From the NCBI RefSeq assembly GCF_900104255.1, contig NZ_FNKZ01000002.1, positions 620,001 to 684,000 of the forward strand: a stretch of DNA of 64,000 bases, in the 5' to 3' direction. The DNA is from Pseudoxanthomonas sp. CF385. Its GTDB lineage: Bacteria > Pseudomonadota > Gammaproteobacteria > Xanthomonadales > Xanthomonadaceae. Below, piece after piece: positions 28,806-36,808 of this stretch (positions are counted from its first letter, which is position 1; each line of letters begins with the position of its first letter). The translations under genes and the position numbers were made by a program. Below the pieces are notes generated by a model. It did not search any database, was not told the origin of the DNA, and saw only the letters and a program-made list of their open reading frames with translations.

Positions 28806-29261
28806 ATGAAAATCCGACTGCTGCCCGCCCTCTTCCTCGCCCTGCTGACCGCCTGCTCCGGGGGCGAAGCGCCTCGTACCGCCGAGTTCGTACCGCCCGC
28901 ACCCGCCGAGACCGACTTCGGCAGCTTGCGCGTGCGTTACAACGCGCTGCCGACGCTGGCCCTGAGCGAGGCGGTCGCCAAACAGTACGGCGTGCCCCGC
29001 GATGCCGGCACCGCGCTGGTGCTGGTCGCCCTGCGCGAAATGAAGGGCACCGAGGAGGTCGACGCCGATGGCGAGGTCAGCGTCAGCGCGCACGACCTGT
29101 CCGGCGCGCGCCAGGCGATCACGCTGCGCAAGGTGGAGGCCGGCGAGTACACCGACCTGATCGGCACGGCGCGCATCTCGCCACGCGATTCGTACCGCTT
29201 CGAAATCGTGGTGAAGACCGGCGGACGCACGGAGGCGGTGAAGTTCCAGCGGAACTTCTGA
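28806..29261 (+). CDS. DUF4426 domain lipoprotein
   Basis: The product has 151 residues with a lipoprotein signal: hydrophobic stretch then lipobox L-L-T-A-C at residues 13-17. The mature part is a DUF4426 beta-sandwich-like domain of unknown function, with the Y-N-A-L-P segment near the start and a run of alternating polar/hydrophobic strands. DUF4426 genes occur near proC/metW in Pseudomonas, so the neighbour is not unusual. It starts 26 bases after proC; a palindromic repeat follows 13 bases after the stop. Confidence 0.85.
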   Translation: MKIRLLPALFLALLTACSGGEAPRTAEFVPPAPAETDFGSLRVRYNALPTLALSEAVAKQYGVPRDAGTALVLVALREMKGTEEVDADGEVSVSAHDLSGARQAITLRKVEAGEYTDLIGTARISPRDSYRFEIVVKTGGRTEAVKFQRNF

Positions 29262-29274
29262 GACGAAGAGCATC

Positions 29275-29340
29275 TGTGGGAGCGACGTAAGTCGCGATGA
29301 AGCACCGCGGCGGCCCATCGCGACTTACGTCGCTTCCACA
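29275..29340. repeat. REP-like palindrome, copy 2
   Basis: The arms repeat those of copy 1 at 13197 with a single arm mismatch (CGCTTCCACA instead of CGCTCCCACA) and a 16-base loop. It lies between the convergent DUF4426 and periplasmic binding protein genes. Confidence 0.9.
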
Positions 29341-29364
29341 CGTGGATCCGCCATCGCTCCCGGT

Positions 29365-30162
29365 TCAGGCGCGCCGCGACGCCCACGCCTGCACGATGGC
29401 CGCGATCGCCCGCACGCCGTCTGTCAGCGCGGCCGGTCCCGGCTGCAGGATCAAGGGCGATTTGATCTCGTGCAGTTCGCCGTCGCGCACGGCGGGTATT
29501 GCGTCCCAGCCGGGGCGTGCCGCGACCCGCTCGGGCCGGAATTTCTTGCCGCACCACGAGCCGAGGATGATGTCCGGCGCGCGCCGCACCACCTCGCTGC
29601 CATCGGCGAGGATCCGGTGCTTCGCCAGCGGCTCGCACGCCATTTCGGGAAAGACATCGTCGCCGCCCGCGAGGCCGATCAGCTCGGACACCCATCGGAT
29701 GCCGGTGATCTGGGGTTCGTCCCATTCCTCGAAGTAGACCGTCGGCCTGCGCGGCAGCCGTGCCGCCTGCGCGCGGACGTCGTCCAGGCCGCGTTCCAGC
29801 GCATCGGCGTAGTCGTTGGCGCGGGCCGCCACGCCGACCAGCGCACCCAGGCGCCGCACGTAGTCGACGATGCCCTCCACGCTGCGATGGTTGCTGATCC
29901 ACACTTCCACGCCGTGCCGCACCAGCTCGGCCGCGATGTCGGCCTGGATGTCGGAGAAGCCGATGGCCAGATCGGGGCGCAGCTTCAGGATTTCGTCGAT
30001 CTTCGCGCTGGTGAACGCACTGACCTTGGGCTTCTCCTTGCGCGCCTCCGGCGGCCGCACGGTGAACCCGCTGATGCCGACGATGCGGTCCTGCTCGCCG
30101 AGCGCGTACAGCGTCTCGGTCGGCTCTTCGGTCAGGCAGACGATGCGGCGCGGCCCCATCAT
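29365..30162 (-). CDS. Periplasmic-binding-protein-fold (BtuF-like) protein
   Basis: The 265-residue product is of the PF01497 type (vitamin B12/iron-chelate binding proteins): start P-R-R-I-V-C-L-T-E-E-P-T-E-T-L, a central long helix, V-E-V-W-I-S-N near 95-101 and the P-D-I-I-L-G-S-W segment near 205. No signal peptide is seen, which is odd for an ABC substrate-binding protein, and no permease or ATPase lies nearby. The frame extends upstream to 30219, but that part is the REP-like palindrome, so ATG 30162 (or 30159) is chosen. A cytoplasmic role or an exported protein with a missing signal are both open. Confidence 0.8.
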   Translation of the reverse strand: MMGPRRIVCLTEEPTETLYALGEQDRIVGISGFTVRPPEARKEKPKVSAFTSAKIDEILKLRPDLAIGFSDIQADIAAELVRHGVEVWISNHRSVEGIVDYVRRLGALVGVAARANDYADALERGLDDVRAQAARLPRRPTVYFEEWDEPQITGIRWVSELIGLAGGDDVFPEMACEPLAKHRILADGSEVVRRAPDIILGSWCGKKFRPERVAARPGWDAIPAVRDGELHEIKSPLILQPGPAALTDGVRAIAAIVQAWASRRA

Positions 30163-30176
30163 GGCAACAGACGCCG

Positions 30177-30243
30177 TGTGGGAGCGACGCAAGTCGCGAG
30201 TTTCTTGCGAAGCGCCCACCGTTCGCGACTCGCATCGGTCCTA
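30177..30243. repeat. REP-like palindrome, copy 3 (degenerate)
   Basis: The left arm TGTGGGAGCGACGCAAGTCG is intact; the right arm has several changes (TCGCGACTCGCATCGGTCCT). It lies between the pdxH 3' end and the start of the binding-protein gene, both on minus. Confidence 0.85.
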
Positions 30244-30262
30244 CGATGGTTGCCGAAGTCGC

Positions 30263-30865
30263 TCAAGGAAACAGCATCCGCTTGCTCCACGCGCCCGCGG
30301 CGTCGCAGGCATAGCGCCAGCGCTCGTGCAGACGGAACTGCGCGCCGTACCAGAACTCGATGGCATCCGGCGCGACGCGGTAGCCGCTCCAGCCTTCGGG
30401 GCGCGGCACGTCGCCACCGGCGAAGCGCGCTTCGACGTCGGCCATGCGGCTTTCGAACGCTTCGCGCGAGTCCAGCGTCTCGGACTGGATCGATGCCCAG
30501 GCACCCAGCTGGCTCTGCCGCGGGCGGGACGCGAAATAGGCATCGGCCTCGGCATCGCTGACCGGGGTCACCGAACCTTCGACGCGCACCTGGATGCCTG
30601 CCTCGCGCAGGCTGCGCCAGAGGAACAGCAGCGCCGCGCGCGGGTTTTCGTGAAGTTCGCGGCCCTTCTGGCTGTGCGTATGGGTGTAGAAGACGAAGCC
30701 GCGTTCGTCGAACGCCTTCAGCAACACGGTACGCGCGGAAGGATGGCCGTCGGACGTCGCCGTCGCGACGGTCATCGCGTTGGGCTCGATTTCGGTGCCC
30801 GCGGTCTTCGCTTCACCGAACAGCGCGGCGAACGTGGCGAGGGCTTCGGCATACAGATCGGTCAT
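30263..30865 (-). CDS. pdxH: Pyridoxine/pyridoxamine 5'-phosphate oxidase
   Basis: PdxH makes pyridoxal phosphate using FMN and oxygen. The product has 200 residues with the family pattern: A-M-T-V-A-T-A near 26, S-A-R-T-V-L-L-K (about 42-49), F-Y-T-H-x-x-S-x-K-G, R-x-x-x-S-x-L-G-A-W-A-S near 134-140, and the C-terminal signature (about 172-200) with E-F-W, R-L-H-x-R and the ending L-F-P. ATG 30865 is preferred; the frame is open further upstream without family similarity. It is divergent from the P-loop kinase gene by 50 bases. Confidence 0.97.
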   Translation of the reverse strand: MTDLYAEALATFAALFGEAKTAGTEIEPNAMTVATATSDGHPSARTVLLKAFDERGFVFYTHTHSQKGRELHENPRAALLFLWRSLREAGIQVRVEGSVTPVSDAEADAYFASRPRQSQLGAWASIQSETLDSREAFESRMADVEARFAGGDVPRPEGWSGYRVAPDAIEFWYGAQFRLHERWRYACDAAGAWSKRMLFP

Positions 30866-30903
30866 GGCATCACGACGGCAGCGCCCGCGTTCCGGGCATG
30901 CGC

Positions 30904-30909
30904 TATTGT
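30904..30909 (+). promoter_or_regulatory. -10-like TATTGT six bases before the kinase ATG
   Basis: The hexamer position predicts transcription starting at or next to ATG 30916, giving a leaderless mRNA. No Shine-Dalgarno is visible before the ATG. Confidence 0.4.
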
Positions 30910-30915
30910 CGCGCG

Positions 30916-31731
30916 ATGACGACGACACCGCATCAAGGCGGATTTCCCGACCGGCTGGTAGCCGACGCCCTGGCCGCGGCACGCGCGGTGCCGGTGGCCA
31001 CGCCGGTGTTCGCGATCACCGGCCTGCAGGGCAGCGGCAAATCGACGCTGGCGGACCAGGTGGCGGCCCGGGCGCGCGATGAAGGCCTGCGCGTGGCCGT
31101 GCTGTCGCTGGACGACCTGTACCTGACGCGCGCGCAACGCCAACGGCTCGCGACCGACGTGCATCCGCTGCTCGCCACCCGCGGCCCGCCCGGCACGCAC
31201 GATGTGGCGCTGGGCTGCGAGGTGCTGGATGCGCTGCGCGAAGGCCGGGACACGGTACTGCCGCGGTTCGACAAGCTGGCGGACGATCGCGCGCCGGACG
31301 CCGCGTGGTCGCGCATCGACGGACAGGTGGACCTGGTGCTGTTCGAGGGCTGGTGCCTGAAGGCCCAACCCGAGGACGATGCCGCGTTGGCCACCCCACT
31401 CAACACGCTCGAACGCGAGGACGACGCGGACGGTCGCTGGCGCCGGCATTGCAACGATGCGCTGCGCCGCGACTATCCCGCGCTGTGGTCGCGCATCGAC
31501 GCGCTGTGGTTCCTGCAGCCGCCGGGCTTCGAGATCGTGCCCACCTGGCGATGGCAGCAGGAGCAGGCGATGGCGGCGCGCGATCCCTCGCGTACCGGCA
31601 TGGACCGCGCGCAGTTGGACCGCTTCATCCAGCACTACGAACGCACCAGCCATCACCTGCTGGCGACACTGCCGGCGACCGCCGAGCGCGTGGTCAGGCT
31701 GGATGAGCAGCGCAGGCCCGTCACCACCTAG
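30916..31731 (+). CDS. P-loop kinase, probable D-glycerate 3-kinase (GLYK family)
   Basis: The product has 271 residues with Walker [10 protein letters not shown] (about 36-44), S-L-D-D-L-Y-L-T (about 67-74) and the [14 protein letters not shown] segment that marks the GLYK/YGR205W group, plus F-E-G-W-C near 144-148. Family members phosphorylate D-glycerate at C3; substrate here is inferred, not shown. The start at 30916 is chosen over 30898, whose extra six residues are not family-like. The REP-like copy 4 follows nine bases after the stop. Confidence 0.85.
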   Translation: MTTTPHQGGFPDRLVADALAAARAVPVATPVFAITGLQGSGKSTLADQVAARARDEGLRVAVLSLDDLYLTRAQRQRLATDVHPLLATRGPPGTHDVALGCEVLDALREGRDTVLPRFDKLADDRAPDAAWSRIDGQVDLVLFEGWCLKAQPEDDAALATPLNTLEREDDADGRWRRHCNDALRRDYPALWSRIDALWFLQPPGFEIVPTWRWQQEQAMAARDPSRTGMDRAQLDRFIQHYERTSHHLLATLPATAERVVRLDEQRRPVTT

Positions 31732-31739
31732 CGGCGGGT

Positions 31740-31805
31740 TGTGGGAGCGACGCAAGTCGCGATGATGACATGCGGGCGCTTCATCGCGACTTACGTCGCT
31801 CCCAC
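31740..31805. repeat. REP-like palindrome, copy 4
   Basis: TGTGGGAGCGACGCAAGTCG begins the left arm and CGACTTACGTCGCTCCCAC closes the right arm, with one mismatch (C against the right-arm A-T step). It lies between the convergent kinase and dodecin genes. Confidence 0.9.
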
Positions 31806-31833
31806 GACAGGCATTCGTCCAGCTCAGCGCCCC

Positions 31834-32037
31834 TCAGGTCACCACGAAGCTGATCCGCAAATTCACGCGCCACTCGGTGACGTTGCCGCCATCGTCGGTG
31901 ACGACCTTGATCTCGTTCACCCAGGCGCCCTTGATGTTCTTGACGGTTTCGGAGGTCTTCTTCAGGCCGACCTTCACGGCATCTTCCATGCTGGTCTTGG
32001 ACGAAGCGTTGACCTCGATGATCTTGGCGACGGACAT
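31834..32037 (-). CDS. Dodecin family flavin-binding protein
   Basis: The 67-residue protein is of family length: M-S-V-A-K-I-I-E-V, a helix with the S-S-K-T-S-M-E-D-A-V segment, and strands containing the K-G-A-W-V-N-E-I-K-V motif whose tryptophan stacks on flavin. Dodecins form hollow dodecamers that store flavins. GGAGGA lies seven bases before the ATG, a strong ribosome site. It is divergent from aroK across 102 bases. Confidence 0.92.
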   Translation of the reverse strand: MSVAKIIEVNASSKTSMEDAVKVGLKKTSETVKNIKGAWVNEIKVVTDDGGNVTEWRVNLRISFVVT

Positions 32038-32124
32038 GGTGCGTTCCTCCACGGGGCCGGCCCAGTGCCGGGCGGACACCGTAGTCCCGCCGGTGTTAAG
32101 GCCACGCCACGCGCGGGGCGGTGC

Positions 32125-32130
32125 TAGCAT
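32125..32130 (+). promoter_or_regulatory. -10-like TAGCAT nine bases before aroK
   Basis: The spacing to ATG 32140 leaves no room for a normal 5' leader, and no Shine-Dalgarno is visible, so a leaderless or near-leaderless aroK transcript is likely. Confidence 0.4.
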
Positions 32131-32139
32131 CTGCCCATC

Positions 32140-32682
32140 ATGAATCCGGCCCCCAACCTGATCCTCGTCGGCCCTACCGGCGCGGGCAAGACCTCCATCG
32201 GCAGGCGCGTCGCCGAGCGCTTCGGGCTGGTCTTCGTCGATGCGGACCAGGCCATCGTGGACCGCACCGGCGCGAGCATCGCGACGCTGTTCGAGCACCT
32301 GGGCGAGGCCGGCTTCCGCGAGCGCGAAAAAGCCAGCCTGCACGAACTGCTCGCCGGCCATGGCCAACTGGTCTCCACCGGCGGTGGTGCGGTGCTGGAC
32401 GCCGACAACCGGGCGCTGATGAAGCAACGCGGTTACGTGGTCTACCTGCAGGTCAGCGTGGAGGCGCAGTTGAAGCGGCTTGGCCGCTGCACGAACCGTC
32501 CGCTGCTGCAGCGCCCGGACCGCGAGCAGGTGCTGCAGGACATGGCCACGCTGCGCGAACCGTTGTACCGCGAGGTCGCCGACCTGGCCCTGGACACCGA
32601 CGGCCTGACGCCGCCGGAGGCCACCGCCCGCCTGACCCAGTTGCTGGCGCACCGCTGGCAGCCCATCGAAGAGAACGCATGA
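32140..32682 (+). CDS. aroK: Shikimate kinase AroK
   Basis: AroK phosphorylates shikimate. The 180 residues have Walker [10 protein letters not shown] (10-18), D-A-D near 33-35 for shikimate, F-R-x-x-E near 61-65 and G-G-G-A (about 83-86), the standard shikimate-binding set. The stop overlaps the aroB start (ATGA), the classical aroKB order. Confidence 0.97.
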   Translation: MNPAPNLILVGPTGAGKTSIGRRVAERFGLVFVDADQAIVDRTGASIATLFEHLGEAGFREREKASLHELLAGHGQLVSTGGGAVLDADNRALMKQRGYVVYLQVSVEAQLKRLGRCTNRPLLQRPDREQVLQDMATLREPLYREVADLALDTDGLTPPEATARLTQLLAHRWQPIEENA

Positions 32683-33782
32683 ACCACGCACGCACCGTCG
32701 ATGTCGGCGGCGAGATCCCCTACACCATCACCATCGGGCCGGGCCTGCTGGGCGACGGCGCCGCGCTCGCGCGCCATGTGCGCGGCCGGCATGTGCTGCT
32801 GGTCAGCGACTCGGTGGTCGCGCCGCTCTACGCCGGCGCCGTGCGCGAGGCGCTGCATGCCGCGCGCCCGGACCTGGCCATCGGTACCTTCATCCTGCCC
32901 GCGGGCGAGGAATCGAAGACGCTGGCCCACTTCGGCCACGCGATCGAGGCGCTGGCACAGCTCGGCGCCACCCGAGACGCCTGTGTGGTCGCGCTCGGCG
33001 GCGGTGTGGTGGGCGACCTGGCCGGCTTCGCGGCGGCCTGCTGGATGCGTGGCGTGGATTGCGTGCAGGTGCCGACGACGCTGTTGTCGATGGTGGATTC
33101 CTCCGTGGGCGGCAAGACCGCGGTGGACATCCCGCAGGGCAAGAACCTGGTGGGCGCCTTCCATCCGCCGCGCGCGGTGTTCGCCGATACCGCGGCGCTG
33201 GCCACGCTGCCCCCGCGCGAACTGCGCGCCGGACTGGCCGAAGTGATCAAGTACGGCGCGATCCGCGATGCGCGCTTCTTCCAATGGCTGGAACAGGAGC
33301 GCGACGCCCTGCTGGCGATGGACGGCGAAGCGCTGGCGCTGGCGATCGCCGCCAGTTGCGAACACAAGGCCGAGATCGTGGCCCGCGATCCCCTGGAAAA
33401 GGGCGAGCGCGCGCTGTTGAACTTCGGCCACACCTTCGGCCACGCGATCGAGACCGAACAGGGCTACGGCGGCCTGGGCAACGACAACCTCAACCATGGC
33501 GAGGCGGTGGCGGTGGGCATGGTGCTCGCGGCGCGGCTGTCCGCCGACCTGGGCCTGGCCCCCGCCGCCGATACCGACCGCCTCGAAGCGCTGCTGGCGG
33601 CCTACGGCCTGCCGGTCCGGATCCCGGCCGGGCTGGCGCCGGAGGCCCTGCTGGCCCGCATGCGTCTGGACAAGAAGAACCTCGCCGGCCGCCTGCGGCT
33701 GGTGCTGTGGCGGGGCCTGGGCCGGGCCGAGGTGGTGCCGGACGTGGACGAAAGCCGCGTGCTGGGCGTGCTGTCCGGCTAA
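32679..33782 (+). CDS. aroB: 3-dehydroquinate synthase AroB
   Basis: AroB cyclises DAHP to dehydroquinate with NAD+ and zinc. The product has 367 residues: [12 protein letters not shown] near 107-118, the catalytic stretch V-D-S-S-V-G-G-K-T near 140, the K-Y-G-A segment near 190 and zinc ligands Glu in A-E-V-I-K, His in F-G-H-T-F-G-H and a downstream H-G-E-A. It starts inside the aroK stop. The next gene's -10-like box overlaps its TAA stop. Confidence 0.97.
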   Translation: MNHARTVDVGGEIPYTITIGPGLLGDGAALARHVRGRHVLLVSDSVVAPLYAGAVREALHAARPDLAIGTFILPAGEESKTLAHFGHAIEALAQLGATRDACVVALGGGVVGDLAGFAAACWMRGVDCVQVPTTLLSMVDSSVGGKTAVDIPQGKNLVGAFHPPRAVFADTAALATLPPRELRAGLAEVIKYGAIRDARFFQWLEQERDALLAMDGEALALAIAASCEHKAEIVARDPLEKGERALLNFGHTFGHAIETEQGYGGLGNDNLNHGEAVAVGMVLAARLSADLGLAPAADTDRLEALLAAYGLPVRIPAGLAPEALLARMRLDKKNLAGRLRLVLWRGLGRAEVVPDVDESRVLGVLSG

Positions 33783-33785
33783 AAT
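33780..33785 (+). promoter_or_regulatory. -10-like TAAAAT overlapping the aroB stop
   Basis: The hexamer includes the aroB TAA stop and ends six bases before ATG 33792, predicting a leaderless transcript for the WGR-domain gene. Confidence 0.4.
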
Positions 33786-33791
33786 GGCGCC

Positions 33792-34046
33792 ATGCGCGTC
33801 TTCCTCCAGCAACGCCCCGATGCGGGCGAAGCGCCCCGCTACGTCCAACTGACTCTCCAGCCCGATCTGTTCGGGGGCTGGGAACTGTTGCGCGAAACCG
33901 GCCAGATCGGCGGCCGCGCGACGCTCAAGCGCGAGCAGTACCTGCTGCAGGACGAGGCGAATGCAGCCTTCGAGAAAGCCCGCGACAGCCACCTCAAGCG
34001 CGGCTTCCAGCTGATGTTCGCCCGCGGCGCCGACGCGCCCAAGTAA
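33792..34046 (+). CDS. Small WGR-domain protein
   Basis: The 84 residues are nearly all one WGR-like domain (G-G-W-E-L-L-R-E-T-G-Q-I-G-G-R near 28-42, then a helix with F-E-K-A). WGR domains bind nucleic acids in PARPs and bacterial AlkA-linked or MolR proteins. No other domain is present, so partner and target are unknown. It lies between aroB and hemE, with nine bases to aroB and 21 to hemE. Confidence 0.8.
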   Translation: MRVFLQQRPDAGEAPRYVQLTLQPDLFGGWELLRETGQIGGRATLKREQYLLQDEANAAFEKARDSHLKRGFQLMFARGADAPK

Positions 34047-34067
34047 CCCCCCTCCCCCGGATTCCTG

Positions 34068-35153
34068 ATGACAGCCTTGAAGAATGATCCTGCTTCCAAC
34101 AGCAGATTTCTGCGCGCCCTGCGCCGCGAACCCGTGGATTGCACGCCCGTCTGGCTGATGCGCCAGGCCGGCCGCTACCTGCCGGAGTACCGCGCCACCC
34201 GCAAGGCCGCCGGCAGTTTCCTCGCCATGGCCAAGAACCCGGAGATCGCCTGCGAGGTCACCCTGCAGCCGCTGCGCCGCTACGACCTGGACGCGGCGAT
34301 CCTGTTCTCCGACATCCTGACCGTGCCGGACGCGATGGGCCTGGGCCTGTACTTCGTCGAAGGCGAGGGCCCGAAGTTCGAGCGCACCGTGCGCAGCGCC
34401 GCCGATGCGGCCAAGCTCGGCGTGCCGGACATGGAGACCGAGCTGCGCTACGTGATGGACGCGGTGAGGGTGATCCGCCGCGAACTGGACGGCAAGGTGC
34501 CGCTGATTGGCTTCTCCGGCAGCCCCTGGACGCTGGCCTGCTACATGGTGGAAGGCGGCGGCAGCAAGGACTACGCCCGGATCAAGGCGATGGCGCTGAA
34601 CGAACCGGCCGCGCTGCACCGCCTGCTGTCGGTCAACACCGACGCCGTGATCGCCTACCTGGCCGCGCAGCGCGCCGCCGGTGCGCAGGCGCTGCAGGTG
34701 TTCGACACCTGGGGCGGCGTGCTGAGCCCGGCGATGTACCGCGAGTTCTCCCTGCCCTACCTGCAGCGCATCGCCCAGGAACTGCAGCGTGGCGACGTCG
34801 CCGAGCGCACTCCGCTGATCCTGTTCGGCAAGGGCACGGCGGCCTACCTGAAAGACCTGGCCGCCAGCGGCGCCGAAGGCGTCGGCGTGGACTGGCTGAT
34901 CGAACTGGGCGACGCCGCCCGCCGCACCGGCGGCAAGGTCGCGCTGCAGGGCAATCTGGACCCGGCCACGCTGTACGGCTCGCCCGACGCGATCCGCGCG
35001 GAAGTGAAGCGCACGCTGGACAGCTACCGCGACGGCAACGGCGGTTCGCGCGAAGGCCATGTGTTCAACCTGGGCCACGGCATGTCGCCGGACATGGATC
35101 CGGAGCACGTTACCGTCCTGGTCGACGCGGTCCATACGTTCAGTAGGCGATGA
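34068..35153 (+). CDS. hemE: Uroporphyrinogen decarboxylase HemE
   Basis: HemE converts uroporphyrinogen III to coproporphyrinogen III. The product has 361 residues; signature 1 [16 protein letters not shown] near residue 26-41, the F-S-D-I-L segment with its catalytic aspartate near 85, signature 2 around G-F-S-G-S-P-W-T-L near 150 and the C-terminal F-N-L-G-H-G. It lies downstream of aroKB as in many gammaproteobacteria. Confidence 0.98.
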   Translation: MTALKNDPASNSRFLRALRREPVDCTPVWLMRQAGRYLPEYRATRKAAGSFLAMAKNPEIACEVTLQPLRRYDLDAAILFSDILTVPDAMGLGLYFVEGEGPKFERTVRSAADAAKLGVPDMETELRYVMDAVRVIRRELDGKVPLIGFSGSPWTLACYMVEGGGSKDYARIKAMALNEPAALHRLLSVNTDAVIAYLAAQRAAGAQALQVFDTWGGVLSPAMYREFSLPYLQRIAQELQRGDVAERTPLILFGKGTAAYLKDLAASGAEGVGVDWLIELGDAARRTGGKVALQGNLDPATLYGSPDAIRAEVKRTLDSYRDGNGGSREGHVFNLGHGMSPDMDPEHVTVLVDAVHTFSRR

Positions 35154-35193
35154 TTCCCGCGCGGCACCGCCGCGCCCCACCCGGAGTGACGCA

Positions 35194-35829
35194 ATGGAAT
35201 GCCGCCACCTGCTTGCCCCCGCCGCTGCCGGCCTGCTGCTGGTCGCAGGCGCGCGGGCGCGCGCCGACGACGCGGTCGGCACGCGCACGCTGCAGGTGGC
35301 TGGGGGCGACTTCCCCGCCCTGGTGATGGTGGTGCCAGGCGAGCAAGCCGGCTTTGGTCCTGACGTCCTGCCCGGCTGCGACCGCATCCGCGCACGCCGG
35401 CTGGACGAACTCGCGCCCGGCTGGCGCACGCGCGTCGCCCGCGTCGAACTGGATTGCGAAGACACCCTGGCCGACGACGCGCGCGATGCGCTCACCGCCG
35501 TCACCGCGCGGGCGATGGTGGTTCCGGATCGCGTGCAGATGGCGGGCCAACCCGTCGCCGAAGTGCGGTTGATGGATTCGCAGCGCTGGGGCGACCACCA
35601 GTACGTCGTCGATGCGCCCTACGCGACGGCGGCACCCGCGCTGCGGCGTTTCATCGAAGACACCTGCCGGCAGCGCACGCTGGCCCAGGAAATGCCGCCC
35701 GGCAGCTGCACGATGGTGGAAGCGGACGCCGGCTTCTACCTGCCGCGCGACGATGCGGGCGGCATCTGGATCCACGCCGACCCGGACGACGCGAACCGCA
35801 CCCTGTACGTCGAAGCGTGGGCCGACTGA
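35194..35829 (+). CDS. Unrecognised secreted protein
   Basis: The 211 residues begin with a signal peptide (Ala/Leu-rich 5-20, cut probably after ARA at about 24). The mature protein has four or five cysteines in pairs typical of disulphides and no motif I recognise. The start at 35194 places the signal peptide first. It is co-directional with hemE after 40 bases. Convergent to the next gene, with 16 bases between ends. Confidence 0.7.
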   Translation: MECRHLLAPAAAGLLLVAGARARADDAVGTRTLQVAGGDFPALVMVVPGEQAGFGPDVLPGCDRIRARRLDELAPGWRTRVARVELDCEDTLADDARDALTAVTARAMVVPDRVQMAGQPVAEVRLMDSQRWGDHQYVVDAPYATAAPALRRFIEDTCRQRTLAQEMPPGSCTMVEADAGFYLPRDDAGGIWIHADPDDANRTLYVEAWAD

Positions 35830-35845
35830 GCCGCGCGCAAACGCC

Positions 35846-36808
35846 TCAGCCCAACCCGGAGCGCGGGCTCCTCAGGCGCGGCGTCGTGCCGTCGCCGCCG
35901 TCGCCCGGCAGGCGGTACTCGAAGCGGATCTCGCGCATCCCGTCCGGCACCATGATCTCCATCCTCTCCGGCGACACGCAGCGGCCCCGCAGCACGTCGC
36001 GGATGGACTGGGCTTCGTTCCGGAGCCGCGCCGCGTCGGCTTCGCGCGCGATCACGGCCGGCCGCAGGTAGACGGCGGCGTCGGCGATCCACATTTCCTC
36101 GTCCTGGCCGTCATTCGTGCTGGCCAGGATCGCCGCCGGCCGCGGGCCGTCCGCGGGCATGGGACGCACCTGCAGCGTCTGCCAGCACGCACCGGTATTC
36201 GACATGCGGACATCCGCCGCGAAACCCGCCAACAGCATCTCGGCCTGCCGCTGCGCGTCCTCGTCGGACACCGCGTCGGCCTCCACGCTGTAGCGGATCT
36301 TGATGAAGTACAGGTCGCGCACCGTCATCGCCAGCACCGAGCGGTAACGCGCATCGCGCATCGGCATTTCCATGGCGAAGGAGCGGGCCTTCAGGGCGAG
36401 GTGGCCCAGCATCCGTTCGCCCGCGATCGGCGCCGTCGCGAATGTGCGCGTCTCGCCGAGGCGGACTTCGCCGGCATTGCGCTGCTGGGCGATCTGCACG
36501 ATCTCATCGACGCTCTGCCGGAACGCCCGCTCGAACACCGGGTCGAACATCACGCCAGCCGGATACAGGTACAGGTCCATCCAGCGATCGGGCTTGCGGG
36601 TGTCCTGATAACGGACCGCTACGCCCAACTCGGGCTGTTCGAAGCGCTTCTCGCCGACCGACTCCCAGTCGCCGACGCGGAGCGGATAGAGCGCGCGCGT
36701 GTCGGTGATGTAGTCGCCCAGCAGCGCGGGTTCGGGCGAATCGGCCCGGCCCTGGAGCGCGACCACCACCAGCGACAGTACGCCGAGCCAGCGCCATGCC
36801 GCCGTCAC
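35846..36808 (-). CDS. Unrecognised secreted protein coupled to the hybrid sensor kinase
   Basis: The 320 residues start with a signal peptide (cut probably near residue 22, after GRA). The mature part has no family I recognise; it contains W-x-x-x-Y-L-Y-P-A-G, R-Y-S-V-E-A and a C-terminal stretch R-F-E-Y-R-L-P-G-D. Its ATG overlaps the stop of the sensor kinase gene by four bases (ATGA), so the kinase and this protein are made from one mRNA, kinase first. It could supply or bind the kinase signal; that is inference from the coupling only. Confidence 0.75.
   Translation of the reverse strand: MTAAWRWLGVLSLVVVALQGRADSPEPALLGDYITDTRALYPLRVGDWESVGEKRFEQPELGVAVRYQDTRKPDRWMDLYLYPAGVMFDPVFERAFRQSVDEIVQIAQQRNAGEVRLGETRTFATAPIAGERMLGHLALKARSFAMEMPMRDARYRSVLAMTVRDLYFIKIRYSVEADAVSDEDAQRQAEMLLAGFAADVRMSNTGACWQTLQVRPMPADGPRPAAILASTNDGQDEEMWIADAAVYLRPAVIAREADAARLRNEAQSIRDVLRGRCVSPERMEIMVPDGMREIRFEYRLPGDGGDGTTPRLRSPRSGLG

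Noticed and set aside
30163..30219. Longer N-terminus of the binding-protein gene
   Set aside because: These codons are translated repeat sequence, identical in kind to frames that run into the other palindrome copies.
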